Origin: Gaeumannomyces sp. JS-464
Lineage: Eukaryota > Ascomycota > Sordariomycetes > Magnaporthales > Magnaporthaceae
NCBI GenBank assembly: GCA_002197995.1
Contig: NGZR01000003.1
Location: 3,348,001-3,412,000 of the forward strand
Length of the DNA stretch: 64,000 nucleotides
Reading direction: 5' to 3'
A program made the translations under genes and the position numbers. The notes below the pieces were generated by a model, which worked only from the letters and a program-made list of their open reading frames with translations, made no database searches and was not told where the DNA came from. Numbering within the stretch: position 1 is the stretch's first letter; the number at the start of each line of letters is the position of its first letter. Shown piece by piece: positions 36,377 through 49,693 of the stretch.

Positions 36377-38235
36377 TCATCGCCGTTCAATCTCGGCCAG
36401 CTCCTCCTCCACCACTTTCCACAGATCACGCCGCAAAGACCCTTGGACCCAGGCACCGCCCTTGCCCCTCCCGATGGTGAACATCTGCATCCTCGACAGA
36501 AGATGACTAGCGCGGTTTCTGGGCATCAGGAACGCCACCGGCGTGCAGCCCTTCAGCTCTTGCGTCTGCTGACTATCCCCCGTCTTCTCATTGTCACTGC
36601 CGTCCTCCACCAGCCTGCTCCTTCACAACCGCCGGCCAACATGTTCGAATCGTACATGGTGCCGACGTCGAACTGCTAAACATGACCGTTGTTATTCGCG
36701 GGCCCCCAGCCATGACCGCTGTCGCTGGCAGTCGGTCCCGTACAGCTTTGGCCATCAGCAGCCCCCACGCCCTCAGCTGCGGCTCCGTCGTACCCGCCGC
36801 AACATGAGAGCGGACCGATCCCGCAATGGTCCCTAGGCAAGATGGTGCCTGCGAAGACGACGGCTTGGTCGACGAAGATGCCGACGCAGACGACGAGGAA
36901 GAAGCCCCGCGACTGTCCTGGTCGCTCCAGAACAGACGCGCCGGCAGCAGCGTCTGGACACTCAGGACCATGTTGGTCATGAACACTCCCTCGGTGGCGC
37001 CGGGAATGCTCGCGTTGACGGTGGGGATCCTGTTGCGCACATCGACGACGGAAAAGACATTGACGGGCAACCGCGAGCTCCTCGGCCGCCCACGCACCGC
37101 CACCCGCGTGAAAAAGGCCATCAGGGCGTCGTTCTCGCTGACGAACGGCTTACCCGTCACCTGGTCGGCCACAATGCCGCTCGGGAACAGGTTCTCGTCA
37201 GCGCCGCTCTTACCCGCTGTCTTTTTCTTGGGGGTTTGGCCCGACCCCGCCGCGCCTGTCATTGACGCAGGCGAGCCCGGGGCTGCTCCATTGTCGTGCG
37301 TTTCCAGCCCAGCCAGCGCCTCTTGCCTGAGCTTGGCGAGAGTGGCCTTGGGAACCCACACCATGTGCTGCTCCAGCTTATCGCCGAGCATGATGTTTAC
37401 CACCATATACACGATGCACAAGAAGCTCAGCAAGACATTCATCGCCACCTTCCTGGCCATGAAAAACTCCTCCTCGGGTATCTTGGCCGCCGGTCCGTCT
37501 TTGGCAGTCAGAGTTCCCATGATATTGTAGCGCAGCGAGAGCATCGGGGGTACGAACTCGTCGCCGCCCGCCAGCACGATCGCCCATGCCTGCAGGACCT
37601 GGCTCAGGGCCACACCGTCCATGGCCACGTGTGGCCAGCCGAGCGTGACCAGTGTGGTGTCGGCGAAGGTCACAACGTGCAGCCAGAGCAGCGGCGCGCC
37701 CGAGCGTATGTAGTCCTTGAGCGTCCTGGGAGCCTCTGCCGGCGGCGCGAAGCTCTCGAAGGTGGCGGAGCCGGCTTGCACTGAGGCCTTTCCCGGGGTA
37801 GTCCGTGGCAACTTGCGGCCCAGCTCGTGGTCGTCGACCCGGCCGCGGTGCACTTCGTGCGTGAAGCTGAGCGCGGGCCGCTCCTCGGTGAACTGCTTCG
37901 GTATATGATACTCGAGCTTTCCCGCGGCCTATTTCCTCCATACAATCACCATTTAGCCTGCGGCGCCTTTCAAATCAAGTGATAAATGGGCCCGCCGGTC
38001 AAACAACACCACTCACATTCTTGCGAATCCTCGCACCCAGCTTGCGCCAATCACCAATGGCCGCAAGGCGCGCCAGCGAGTCCCGGAGCATCTCAGAGTC
38101 CAGGACCTCGTCGAACCGGAGCATGGTCCAGGCCACCATGTTGGCCACCTCATTGCAGCCGTCCAGCTCGTAGACCGGAAACACGTCGTCGGTTGGGTTG
38201 CGGGCTGGCTGACCCGAACTAATGAATCCTAGCAT
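36377..38235 (-). CDS. BAHD/transferase-family acyltransferase, two likely frameshifts
   Basis: Predicted CoA-dependent acyltransferase of the fungal transferase family (PF02458; trichothecene acetyltransferase-like). Exon 1 from the ATG at 38235 (MLGFISSG) carries VFPVYELDGCNEVANM; an 88-nt intron (38016-37929) follows. The catalytic HxxxD motif is WPHVAMDG. A hydrophobic stretch, VLLSFLCIVYMVVNIMLG, interrupts the middle as a likely membrane insertion, and a Ser-rich loop lies near 36.9 kb. The main frame stops at 36594, but family-like C-terminal sequence continues in other frames (FDVGTMYDSNML, then MFTIGRGKGGAWVQGSLRRDLW), ending at 36377. Two single-base losses, near 36661-36685 and 36611-36640, would connect them. 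The usual DFGWG-like motif is not clear. Substrate unknown. Confidence 0.77.
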
Positions 38236-39676
38236 CTTGCGGCGAAACCTTACCGGTTCCTGTTTTCCTCTCTGTGGCTTCTTTTCTGTGAACGGGATTC
38301 GCTTGTGCTCTCGAGCGTTATGGTGCCAAGCGGCCTCCTGGAGCAAGTTGCCGACACTCCTACGGCTCCAACTCCAACACGCGTCAATGTCTTTCAAGGT
38401 GTCGTTTTATTGTCGGTTCCAGTTATCTAGTCACCTCCCTGCACGACGGACATGTCGGGTCGGGGTCTTGAAATGACCCTCTGGCCGAAGATAGAACATC
38501 AGCTTTTCTTTTTGTACGTAGTATGTCCTAGGCCACCGAAGCCTGACAGAGTTCTGCTGCCGGATCTGACTCTGCCGACCTTGCTACTCATGGGATGAAG
38601 GGTGCATGCACAGTGCTAGAAGGCATTGCCGCCATGGCTTGGGGTTCAAGGTTGTCTGGAAGGTAGCAACAATTACTGCGACTGAGCAGAGCAATCGTGT
38701 TTCATACTACTTCGTGCGTATATCCTCGTATTCATGGACATGCTTCGTGTAAGTCGAGGCCTAGGCCCGTAGTTCTTGATCCCCAACTCAAAGATTCATG
38801 CATGTCTATGGAATCCCTGGCCACGCATGTATGTACAGACACGCCCAAAGACTTTAGGGTGGAACGGACCGGTTTATTTGCTCGGTCCTCGCGCTCGGCG
38901 CTTGGTGCATGACTTGCGTTGCCCACACAAGCCCTGCCGAACGCTTGAAACGGTCATCCAAACGATTACAGACAAAGGATGAATTCCTCGCGAAATCCGG
39001 GGTAACTGGGAAGCCCGAGTAGGCCTAGGGGATTCCAGATACCACACATGAAAAGACACCCTCAGCAAACGCTCGACGTCCTCGGTTCCAGCATGACGCA
39101 TGTGTGCCGTGTTGTTTCGGGCGGCACCAACCATGGCACGTCAACCGGCCCCATACCACATTGTTCATTTCCCCGTTTACCTGCGCGTTTGATGACTGCC
39201 CGCCTTGGTAAGGGCGATAAGGTTCCGGTGGGAGGCATGCAAAGTAAGGCCATGAGATGCCGGCCGGTGTGTCAAGATGCAGTGACTTTAGGCCTGAGCA
39301 GAGTCGGGGCATTCGTTGTCGCACACTTGACGGCATACCGTAACAAAACGAACCAAACATCTTTGATAAGCCGCTAAAAATGATAGAAAAAGTGAGAAAT
39401 ATCATTTGTAATGCCTTATTTCTAATTCCATTGTGACAGCGCACGATCATTATCTTCCTCATAGGTGATGACATGGAAGGCAACTCGCAGCAGGGGAAGC
39501 TTTACACCGGTTTCTTGACCCGCACAACGTGATTGGCGGACAGACCCCACCCAGCCCCTTGCAGCGATCGGTGGGGGAGGTCAGAAAGGTGCATAGAAAT
39601 TCGACCGACGTCGCATGGATGTTTCTCAGCGTAGAGCTTCTATGGAGCTGCCACAACAGCCTCATAACAGCCATCG
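38236..39676. other. Divergent intergenic region
   Basis: About 1.4 kb between the acyltransferase start (minus) and COQ6 (plus). Open frames are short and patternless. It contains the two promoters. Confidence 0.4.
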
Positions 39677-40222
39677 ATGCTCAGTACAGTATCTCGAGTG
39701 CGGTACCTGTGCCACAGGTGCAGTCGCCTAGCCTTTCAACGGTCGGCAAGACCCTATGCGAGCTCGACCAAGCCCGACATCTACGATGTTGTCTGCGTGG
39801 GAGGTGGTCCCGCGGGCCTGAGCTTGCTCACGGCTCTTCGTACGCCACCTGTTAATCCCCGCTCTGATACTCGGACTCACGACCAAGACTAATACATATC
39901 TTGCCCTTCCTCCACAGGCTCGAATCCCGTCACGGCCGGCCTGCGTGTGGCCCTGGTGGAGGCGCAGGACCTCTCGAAGCTGAGGGCATGGGACCTGCCT
40001 CCCGGCCAATACTCGAACCGCTGCAGCTCGCTTACCCCGTCCTCTGCGAATTTCCTCGACTCCATTGGCGCGTGGTCACACCTTCGGCGTGGGCGCGTAC
40101 AGCCCTTCCACGAGATGCAGGTCTGGGACGGCGTGTCCGGCGCGCGAATCGAGTTTGACTGGGGCACCGCCGCGACTGGATCACCAGGGGCGGCAGGGGA
40201 ATATGGAGCGGATGGCGGGGAC

Positions 40223-40270
<48 letters not shown>

Positions 40271-41341
40271 CAGACTATCGCATATATGGTCGAAAACCTG
40301 AACCTGACGTCGGCCCTGCTCCGCCGCCTGGAGGAGCTGGGCGGTGTTTCTGTCTTTGACGGCGTCCGCATGGAGGGCATCGGCTACGGCGAGAACACGC
40401 CCGAGATGAACATGTCGCAATGGCCCATTATCAGCCTAGCTGGGGGGAGGCAGCTGTGGGCGCGCCTGCTGGTCGGGGCTGACGGCGCAAACAGCCCCGT
40501 GCGGACCTTTGCCGGCACTGAGGCACGCGGCTGGGACTACGAGCGGCACGGTGTCGTGGCTACTCTGAAGCTGGGCGACGCACAGGGAGTCAAAGCCATT
40601 ATGCTAGCCCACACCGGCGGCCGCGAGACGGCGTACCAGCGCTTCCTGCCCACAGGTCCCGTCGCGGCTCTCCCGTTGCCGGACAAGCACGCCACACTTG
40701 TCTGGTCGACGACGCCCGAGAAGGCCGCAGTGCTCAAATCGCTGGCGCCCGCCGACTTTGTCGCCATGGTCAACGCGGCCTTCCGCCTGAGCCCCACAGA
40801 CATCGAGTACATGCACACACTATCGGCGGGCCAGGCCGACGAGCTGGCCTGGCGGCTGGAGCACACGGCGCCGATGACGGCCGCGGAGCGCGAGAACCCG
40901 CTCGCGATCCCGCTGCCCGTGGTTGGGGTGCAGGAGGGCACGGTGGCGTCGTTCCCACTGCGCATGCGGCACGCCGACTCGTACGTGGGCGAGCGCTGGG
41001 CGCTGGTGGGCGACGCGGCCCACACGGTGCACCCGCTCGCGGGCCAGGGCCTGAACGCGGGCCAGGGCGACGTCGAGAGCCTGTCGCGGGCGCTTTCGGC
41101 GGCCGTCGAGCGCGGCCAGGATCCCGGCTGCCGTCTGGCGCTGGAGCCGTACGAGTCGGAGCGGTACGCGGCCAACCACGTTGTGCTGGGCGTCTGCGAC
41201 AAGCTGCACAAGCTATACTCGATCGAGTGGGCCCCAGCTGTTGCAATGCGATCCCTCGGTCTTGGAGCCGTCAACGCTTCGAGGCCACTCAAGGACTTTT
41301 TGATGCGCCAGGCTGCGGGCAACGGATTCAAGATTCTGTGA
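39677..41341 (+). CDS. COQ6: COQ6 ubiquinone biosynthesis flavin monooxygenase
   Basis: FAD-dependent mitochondrial monooxygenase that adds the C5 hydroxyl in ubiquinone synthesis, as part of the CoQ synthome on the inner membrane. Exons 39677-39839 and 39918-41341, with a 78-nt intron (GTACGC...CCACAG), give 528 aa. An Arg/Ser-rich mitochondrial leader (about 30 residues) precedes the dinucleotide loop VVCVGGGPAG (residues 42-47 for GGGPAG). Downstream are LVGADGANSPVR and the second FAD motif GDAAHTVHPLAGQGLNAGQGD. A run of 16 serines, encoded by an AGC repeat, sits in a surface region before QTIAYMVENLN. The frame is intact. Alternative: a paralogous UbiH-like hydroxylase, but the leader and motif set fit COQ6 best. 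Confidence 0.94.
40226..40269 (+). repeat. (AGC)n microsatellite coding polyserine
   Basis: About 14-15 uninterrupted AGC units inside the COQ6 coding sequence. Trinucleotide units preserve the frame if the length varies. Confidence 0.97.
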
Positions 41342-42940
41342 CGCTGTGGAGTAGACTAGATGTGAGTGTGTATTGGTTACTGTATCACCATTCCATGGGA
41401 CACGTCCGTATGATGTTCACCTCGGAGAATCCGACGCGTTCCTACACATGATATCAGCCCGGCTAGGCCGGCCGAGTATACCAGGCTTTCCATACCTCTT
41501 CCTCGTATGACCCATCACCCCCGTGCCTAGTGTTGAGAGCTCGGGTACTCTTCTTCGGTCGAATGGGCACGGCAAGCAGGAGCAGAGTACAGTCTATGCC
41601 TTATCATGCCATCAATGGACAAACGCCAAACCACCTGACACACCAATATCGACTCTGTGTTCCAGTGAATTCAATGGCTCATATGTCCTACCTCTCCATC
41701 CTCGGCTTTCTCTCTTACTATTGTATCCCCCACTGATCCACCACAATGTCCAGGTGGTGGCAGCAGGTAGCAGGTGTCAATAGGCGCGCTCCTACTCCTC
41801 CATAACACCCATGTCCAGGCCAGGGATATATATGCCTTTGCTTTCTAGCATTCTTCTCGACAATTCAGTGCTATTTGTGAATTATTGACAGCCTTCTTAT
41901 TGTCAGGCACACTTTAGAGCACCCCGAGACGAGAAGCACGCTGGTTCCGTGGCCCTCAAGGTGCCCTGCTCCTCGTATTGTGTCAAGGTGCTCCCCGCAG
42001 TCTCTTTTTTCCACAATAGGCCACAATAGAGGGCAAAGTACAATAGGCGCAATACACACAAAACCTTTTTGAGGAAATCACGTCTCTATTCAAAGTGGAT
42101 CTATTGATCGGGCCTCTCGTGTATTGAGGCCACAACTTTGCCTTCGAATTTCCCGCTTTCTTATATTTCACCTCCACCTCTCACCCTCTCACCACCCACC
42201 TTCTCTCCTCCATCGCCGCCCTTCCTCAACTCTTCACTGCCCATCCGGCATATCCCTTTCCTTTCTGTCCTCCTCTGCCTCAACCTCCCAACCTCCATCC
42301 GACATCATCATCCAACAGAGACGGAGCATCACTGCCTCGCGCCTGTCTTGTTCCTCTCTTTTCGGCCTGTTTCTCTTTGAGAGGCTCGCCGCGATACCCG
42401 CTTCCTCTCTCTTTCTCTTTCCTCCATCTTTCTTCTCGGTCGGCAGCTGAACAGCCAAACTTACTCCCAGCCGCTGCAAGCAAGTTCCAGCTACCGCAAG
42501 CCGGTCTCCCGGCTCATCTCTTTCACTTCGCTCAGATCTACGACCACAGAACCCACAAAGTCAGATCTACCTGCTCCGCGGATCTCAGAGATCCAAGCAG
42601 ATTGTCCGAAGCCCTCTTTGAAAAGGAAAATCCTGACTGAGATATCCGTCAGTAGCTGTTGCTTGGTTCGAGTATTAAGTATCACCATCTGGAAGCATAC
42701 CCACAACCACACTCTCCGTCAAGATTTCCGCCATCACCCGCGGCCTCTATCACCTCAACCACACCGACAACAAGCTCAGCGCCTCTCAGCTTGCTGGATC
42801 GGCACGAGATTAGTACTGTCCGTACGTCATCTGTCAGAAAAAAAGAGCACCGACAACCGTCAAGAACAAGGAAGGTCCCTTCTGTCTATCAATATCTCCC
42901 TCTCTGTTTTGACTGCATCTTTCTGCTGTCCACCGCGACA
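41342..42940. other. Long intergenic region with pyrimidine-rich leader
   Basis: About 1.6 kb between COQ6 and the next gene. From about 42171 to 42470 the plus strand is strikingly C/T-rich, as in leaders of well-expressed fungal genes, so the downstream gene probably has a long 5' UTR. No coding frame is convincing. Confidence 0.5.
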
Positions 42941-44793
42941 ATGTGCTTTCAAGAGTTCATCGGCTACTCCTGTGGCCACTGCTCCATGGCCGTCCTCCGA
43001 CCCTGTCCGCTTACAACTTCTGAGCACAAGAACCCGGTCTGCGACATTCAGCCTACGAGGCCCTTTCTCTTCGACGCCATGTGCCCCGTCTGCTCGCGGC
43101 TGATGCACTCCCGGGCCGTCCTGATCCAGGAGTGGGAGCACCACTTCCTCCACGAGCGCGGCGCCTGCGGCTGCGACGTCATCTTCCCGGACCTTGTCCG
43201 CCGCGCGTCATCGGCGGCGCGTCCGTCTTCCAGAAGAATGTCCATAAGGGTGACCATGAAGCCAGCCAGCAGCAGCAGATCACCGCCGGCCCCGCTGCTA
43301 CTGAGAGCAAGAAGGCCCCGCCCATCTTCGAGCGGGTCACCGGCCCCGATGGTCAGGTAGCCTACGCTGTCCGCCTCTCCAGCCTCTTCGCTGCCGAGTG
43401 GGTGGATGACCACGCCGAGCTGCACCGCAAGGGTGAGTGCAACTGCAACGCCGACTTCAACCACTACAAGCCCGAGTGGGTGCAGGATGCCACCCAGCCT
43501 CAGCATCACTGCCTTGATTGGCAGCAGCGCCACCGGATTCACTGCCAGCCCAGCGGCTGTGCCAGCGCCGGCCCAACCCCTCAGATCCCTCTGACCCAGC
43601 AGCAAGACGTTCAAGTTCAAGACCATGCCCAGCTCCACGCCGACCACCACGAGCACGAGCAGGTGCAGGAGCACAAGGAGCAGGCCCAGGACAAGGAAGA
43701 GGCCCAGGACAAGGAAGAGGCCCAAGAGGAGGAGCTGCCGCGTATCCACTATGCCACGCCGGTGTGCCCCAGCAAGCGCCCGGCCGGCCGCCGCTCCGTC
43801 TCGGTCGACATCACGCGCTCCATCACCGTCACCTGCGACGACGAGGACTACGAGGACCTGAACTCATCCAGCCCCGCCGGCGGCTCCTCGGCCTCGGAGG
43901 CGGGCGAGCCACACCTCTACCACGCTCGCCGCCGCCAGCGCCGTGCCTCGAGCATCGACATGCATCTGAACTCGTCCTCTTCGGAGCAGTCCCACGGTAG
44001 CCCCGGCGATGGTGATATCAGCGGCAGTGCTGACATTGACATCCAGAACTCTGGCCAGTATGACAACCTCGGCAAGGCTGCTCATGAGACTGACAAGCCC
44101 GTCGCTCCTGTCACCGTCACCGACAGTGCTCCCGCTGTGATTCCTCGTCGCCATGTGACTTTCAGCGACACCGTCCAGTGTCAGTGCGCCCACAGCTCTG
44201 ACGTGCCTGTCTCGGCCGGCGGCTCCGGCGCGGCCTCGACCCAAGGTATGATCCATATCCCCGCTCCGCCCACGACCCTGCCTGGCCTCGGCGGCGAGCA
44301 GCAGTTCCCACCCGGCCCGACGGCCAACACACCCTGGGGACCGTCCATCTTCCCGAGCCCAGAGGACGACGTCTTCCGCACCGCTGCTTCAGCCGCCCAG
44401 CTCTCATCGCAGCAGGGACAGGCGCAGCCCGTCGCCGAGACCATCAGCAACGCCATGGACCAGATGAAGCTGCAGCCCCAGCCCCAGCCCCAGCCGCAGG
44501 CTGCTCCCGCTGCGGCCTCCGCCTCGTGCTCCCGGGGCGTCCAGGTCGATAACATCAACGCGCTCACGTCGTCCCAGCCGCTGCGCTACCCCAGCGGCAC
44601 CGTCACGGTCGGCAACGACGGCGCGCCCGCCATCCTCCCCCGGCACCTGAGCAAAGGCCCCTCGTGCAAGCCCATCGCGGGCCTGCCCATCGGCGCCGGC
44701 CCCGAGGGTAGGTTCCGCCACATGCCCCCTTTTGCCGACTGCTCCCTCAAGAAGAAGTACCCTCCCGGCGCCCGCACCCGGCTGTACAACTGA
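42941..44793 (+). CDS. Cys-rich N-terminal, largely disordered protein, one frameshift
   Basis: About 617 aa, no intron. The first 85 residues are Cys/His-rich and look metal-binding: CGHCSMAVLRPC, CDIQ, MCPVCSRLMHS, HHFLHERGACGCDV. The rest is low complexity: Gln/Glu repeats (QDKEEA twice near 43.69 kb), Ser/Asp-rich stretches, PQ repeats near 44.48 kb, ending in KKKYPPGARTRLYN. The N-terminal part is in one frame and the remainder in another. One base is missing in the CGC-rich run near 43196-43206, after which DLVRR runs into RVIGGASVFQKNV. I do not recognise a named family; similar hypothetical proteins occur in Sordariomycetes. The ATG at 42941 (GACAATG) opens the Cys-rich domain directly. 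Confidence 0.72.
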
Positions 44794-45640
44794 ATCAACA
44801 AAAAAAACAAAAAAACGTTCCCTGGATGTTTCGCGTGGCGGGGGAGGGGAAGAGACGATCACGCGTCGGACCGCAGACAACGAGCTTGTGGCAAGATCAG
44901 CAGCAACACCAACTCATCTCTCTCTGAGTGCCCGCCTTCGCGAAGTGACGGCACGGCTTCATCAACATGCTTTTCTCATCATCTCTACTCCCGAGCTCAG
45001 GGACGCATATCACCACCATGAACATGATTAAACCTGCTAGATCGATGGTAAGTCCCTTACTTCATTCATTCTGCGTCACCCACTCCCAGGTTGCAGCCAG
45101 CACTGGTCAGCGTGTGTCCCGTAACTAACCTGCCTCTTCTCCCCGCAGCTCTGATACTCCACCTCACTCGAGTGCTCAGTTCTGATCTAGCGTGTCAGCT
45201 GCAAGAAGTGTCGACAATACGAAACCAAGAACTCGACTAAGGCGAGCAAGAAAAAAAAGAAAACAAAGAAGAAAAAATCGTGAGAGGGAGTACGAGAGAT
45301 TTGCGTCGTCAAACTCCTTGTGTGCCATTCTCGACCTGCGCGTTGCTCTTGATTCTACTATGATACAACAACACACAACTGACAAAGGAAAAAACAAAGC
45401 ACCCCCCTCCATCTACGCCCTCATCCCTCGCATGCTTCCAGGACGGGGGAAGAGAACCCAATCCATCGATGCTTCCCACACCGCCCACCCACCTGCACTG
45501 CCTTTCAAATTTCCATATTTTAAAGTATGAACATATTTTATTGCGCCCATCACATACACTGACGGAATGACCCAAACCCCCGTTCTTTATCTCTACTCCA
45601 TCCTCCTGCATGACTTTAGATTTGAATTTCATATTCCTCT
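44794..45640. other. Convergent intergenic region
   Basis: About 850 bases between the Cys-rich protein gene and the NUO49 stop. A-rich stretches after 44797 may be polyadenylation signals. A GTAAGT at 45050 and CCGCAG at 45150 could bound a 3' UTR intron. No gene. Confidence 0.4.
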
Positions 45641-47288
45641 CTACCGGTCAACCTCGCCTGGAAAGAAGGGGGAAAAAGGGATTTGTTAGTCAACATGATA
45701 CCATCATCGCAATAGAACAATACAATAACATCTGCGTTTCTTTTCACACAATGGTGGCAACTGAGACGGGTGACGCGAATGCTTACCAAACACAAGATCC
45801 ATGGTACCGATGACGGCCACGGCATCGGCGAGCAGGTGGCCCTTGGCGACGTGGTCAAAGCCAGCAAGATGGGCGAAACCGGGGGCCCTGATGGAGACGC
45901 GGTAAGGCCTCTCGCTGCCGTCACTGACGACATAGACGCCCATCTCGCCCTTGGGAGCCTCGATGGCCGAGTATGTGTCTCCTGGCGGGACGGCGTAGCC
46001 CTTAGTGTAGAGCAGGAAGTGGTGAATCAGGGCCTCCATGTTCTCCTTCATAGCCGCGCGCGGCGGAGGGGAGATCTTGTAGTCCTCGACCCGGACAGGG
46101 CCGGCAGGCATCTTGTTGAGGCACTGGTGGATAATGCGCAGCGACTGGCGGAACTCCTCCATGCGGCAGAGGTATCGGTCGTAGCAGTCGCCGTTGACGC
46201 CCACGGGCACGTCGAACTCGACCTGGTCGTAGGCGTCGTAAGGCGAGCTTTTGCGCACATCCCATGGCACGCCTGACCCGCGGAGCATGACGCCGGTGAA
46301 GGACAGGTTGAGAGCGTCAGCGGCCGAGACCACACCCACGCCCTTCAGACGGTTGATCCAGATGCGGTTGTCCGTCAGCATCTCCTCGGTCTCGTCGATG
46401 CGGTCGCCAAACTGCGTCGCCCACTGGTAAATGTCGTCAAGAAGGCCGACGGGGATGTCCTGGTGGACACCGCCAGGCCGTACGTAGGCACTGTGCAGGC
46501 GGGCACCAGAGACACGCTCATAGAATTCCTACGTCGTCAGGGTATTGGCTGGGAATTAGCACAGGTCTCAGGCCGGAGGAAAAAAGGGGCAGCAGAGAGG
46601 CGGGGTATACCATCAGCTTTTCTCGCTCCTCGAAGCCCCAGAGGAAAGGGGTGAGCGCGCCGACGTCCATGGCGTGAGACAGGACGGACATGAGGTGGTT
46701 GAGGATGCGGGTGATCTCGCCGAACATTGTCCGGATAAACTTTGCGCGCTCGGGGATCTCGATGTTGAGCAGCTTCTCGACAGCAAGGGCGAAGCATTGC
46801 TCGTTGGTCATCATGGAGACGTAGTCGAGACGGTCGAAGTATGGCAGGGCCTGGAGATACGTCTTGTACTCGCATAGCTTCTCGGTGCCACGATGCAGCA
46901 GGCCAACGTGCGGGTCGGCCCGCACAATCTCCTCGCCGCTCAGCTCGAGGATGAGACGGAGCACGCCGTGGGCGGCCGGGTGCTGCGGGCCGAAGTTGAC
47001 CGTGTAGTGGCGCACCTTGCGGCCCTCGATGGAGCCCTCGCGCGGCGCCAGGACGTGGCCCTCGCCTTCGTGCTCGACATCGTAGGGGTCGGCGGCGGGC
47101 TGGAAGTCGCTGTCCACGGGCACCAGGCGCGTCGGCTGGTAGGTGGCGGGCTCGGCGTAGCGTCTGCGGGGCGTGGCGGAGAAGCATCGTATTGAGGAGG
47201 CGGCGAAGGAGGTCTGGGAGGGGATGGCGGGCCGCAGGCACAGGCGCTTCGCGGCGGCTCGGCCGGCCAGGCGGTAGAGCGAAGCCAT
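45641..47288 (-). CDS. nuo-49: NADH:ubiquinone oxidoreductase 49 kDa subunit
   Basis: Core matrix-arm subunit of respiratory complex I (NDUFS2/NuoD), lining the quinone pocket. Exons 47288-46611, 46528-45787 and 45657-45641, with introns of 82 and 129 nt, give 478 aa. An Arg/Ala-rich mitochondrial leader (about 40 residues) is followed by [47 protein letters not shown] and the terminal motif DLVFGEVDR, whose last five residues come from a 17-nt third exon. The frame is intact. Divergent from RPC40, with about 820 bases between the starts. Confidence 0.97.
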
Positions 47289-48106
47289 TGCGGCTTTAAT
47301 TCGGCGGGCGGGCAGGGGCGTGTTCGTGGGCGGGTGTCGAGGGGAGGCCGATCCGCAGAGAGGGCATGGACGTGAATCCTCTCAGGGCTCTGTGCCTCTG
47401 GTGTGGCAGTCGGTCGTCGTCAATTGGACCGAGGGTGGGCTCGATTTGCGGTCTTGAAGATCAATCCCGTGGCCGCCGTCATGACCCGAGCTCTGCTTGG
47501 GAATGCAGCTCTCGGCGCCCAATCAGGTTTAGGGCCGGGGAACAGAATATCCGCGACCCCCGCAGCTGGTGGGACGGGCCAATCACCAGCGGGAATTACC
47601 TATGAAGCAGAACGAACCAGTTGCGCAGGCTGGAGCTGGTTCATTCTCATGTCTATTTGCCTCGTCACTTCGCAGATGCAAATTTTGTTCAGAGTTAATA
47701 CCGTTTAGGATTTTCCACTGCTCCATCTGTTTCTTTTTCTGCTTTTATCCCCGTTGCGGCCTCTTATCCAGGTCCTCGCCGTTCTCTGGTTGAGTGTCCA
47801 GCCCGGTACAGTGTTGGCCTTGTGCCTAGAGTACTTGTATGTGCACAAGATGAGATCAATGCTCTCGATTAAAAATGAAGTAAAATGCTTCCTCCAAGAA
47901 TCGACCGCCACCCGAAACCGCCTCCGACCCCGGCCCCGGATCTCGGCCAGGTTCCCCACACTTCTTCGGCCGTGGTGGGGTCGTAGCGTGTCGTGCAGCG
48001 CTAAGAAAAAGTTGCCCGCCAAAAATTTACTGCCGTGATGCGCGCAAAGGAAAAAATAATCCATTGGCTCCGCACGTCAATGGACTAGTCTGAGTGTGCG
48101 GTCAAG
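47289..48106. promoter_or_regulatory. Bidirectional promoter region, nuo-49/RPC40
   Basis: About 820 bases between two head-to-head housekeeping genes. No gene inside. Both promoters must lie here. Confidence 0.5.
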
Positions 48107-49304
48107 ATGCCTTCAAGAACACAGACAAATCAGGCCGAGCTGGACAGGCGAAAGGTGATTATTAGAAAACCTCGCACCCAATTTCTGGCCGAGCCCCGAA
48201 CTGACTAAACCGACCCTCTTGCGCGCGCAGATTGTCGGCATCAACAAGGAGACAGTGACCAACGTCTCGTCGACCGATTTCCCCGGCCACTACTTTGGCG
48301 AGGAGCACGCCTGGGACCTCGACCTCTTCTCCCAGACCTTCAGCATCCAGTTCCACCAGAATGACCCGTTCCACGCCTCCTTCAGCCTGGTCGGCATCGA
48401 CGCCTCCATCGCCAACGCCTTCCGCCGCATCATGATCGCCGAGATCCCCTCGCTCGCCATCGAGCGCGTCTTCATATCCAACAACACCTCGGTCATCCAG
48501 GACGAGGTCCTGGCCCAGCGCCTGGGCCTGGTCCCGCTCAAGGGCTCGCGCGAGGGCCTGCGCCGCTTCATGCGCGTCTACCGCAAGAGCGAGGCCGGCG
48601 CCTTCGACAACTCGTTCGACTTCAACACGGTCAACCTGCGCCTGAGCGTCCAGTGCACCCGCAACGAGGACGCCGCCCCGGGCGAGACCGACCCCGCCAA
48701 GCTCTACCACCACGCAAACGTCTACGCCCGCGACATCGAGTTCCTGCCCGAGGGCCAGCAGGACGCCTGGTTCTCGGGCGACGGCGCCATCGCCCCCGTC
48801 AACCCGGACATCCTGCTCGCCAAGCTGCGGCCCGGCCAGGCCATCGAGCTCGAGATGCACGCTCATGTCGGCTACGGCTGGGACCACGCAAAGTTCTCGC
48901 CCGTCTGCACCGCCTCGTACCGCCTCATGCCCACCATCGACATCACCCGCCCCATCCTGGGCGCCGACGCCGAGAAGTTCCGCGACTGCTTCCCCGATGG
49001 CGTCATCGGCCTGCGCAAGGTCACGGCCGAGGATGCCGCGCGCAGCGGGAGCGGGTACGAGGGCCACAAGGGCGAGGTCAAGGCCGTGGTCGAGGACCCC
49101 ATGCGCGACACTGTCAGCCGCGAGTGCCTGCGCCACCCGGAGTTCGAGGGCAAGGTCAAACTCGGCCGCCGCCGGGACCACTTCATCTTCTCGGTCGAGA
49201 GCGCTGGCCAGTGGGGCAGTGACGAGCTCTTCCTCGCCGCCGTGGCTGAGCTAAAATCCAAGTGCCAGAAGATGGAGCAGCAAGTCATCAACATGGTCAG
49301 GTGA
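48107..49304 (+). CDS. RPC40: RNA polymerases I and III subunit AC1 (RPC40)
   Basis: The alpha-like assembly subunit shared by RNA polymerases I and III, partner of AC19. Exon 1 (48107-48154, MPSRTQTNQAELDRRK), a 76-nt intron (48155-48230) and exon 2 (48231-49304) give 373 aa. The alpha motif SLVGIDASIANAFRRIMIAEIPSLAIE is seen as consecutive pieces GIDASIANAFRRI and AEIPSLAIERVF, followed by NNTSVIQDEVLAQRLGL. The middle insertion domain (DIEFLPEGQQ) and the C-terminal dimerisation strands with DHFIFSVES are present. The frame is intact with very high third-position GC, as expected of a highly expressed gene. Confidence 0.97.
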
Positions 49305-49693
49305 AGAGACAGTTCCCTCTTCTTAACCATTTTCGGGCTTTTCAAATGGCATGTGGGGGTCCCGACTGTTTATAGACATCTTTGTCATCTTGTACTTCTC
49401 TCTTGGGGCACATCACCCCGCCGACTACTGTGTGCGCATTATTTGCATTTCTACATTCCGCATTCCGTAGACTTTCTGATGAAACGGCGTCTAGGTTAGG
49501 TAAAAGGTTTGACAGGCAAAGTATCAATATTTCACGGCTGTTTGGAGAAGACAGCCAGATGGGTTTCCGTGCAAAGTCCACGCTACGCTTGCCTGGGTGA
49601 GATAAAATAAGTGACGGTCTCCGTAACAATGAAAGGAATCAGGTCTATCAACAACCAGCCTGCATCCTGGCGAACCCGAGCTAACTTCTATCT
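49305..49693. other. Convergent intergenic region
   Basis: About 390 bases between the RPC40 and UBA3 stops; terminators only. Confidence 0.4.
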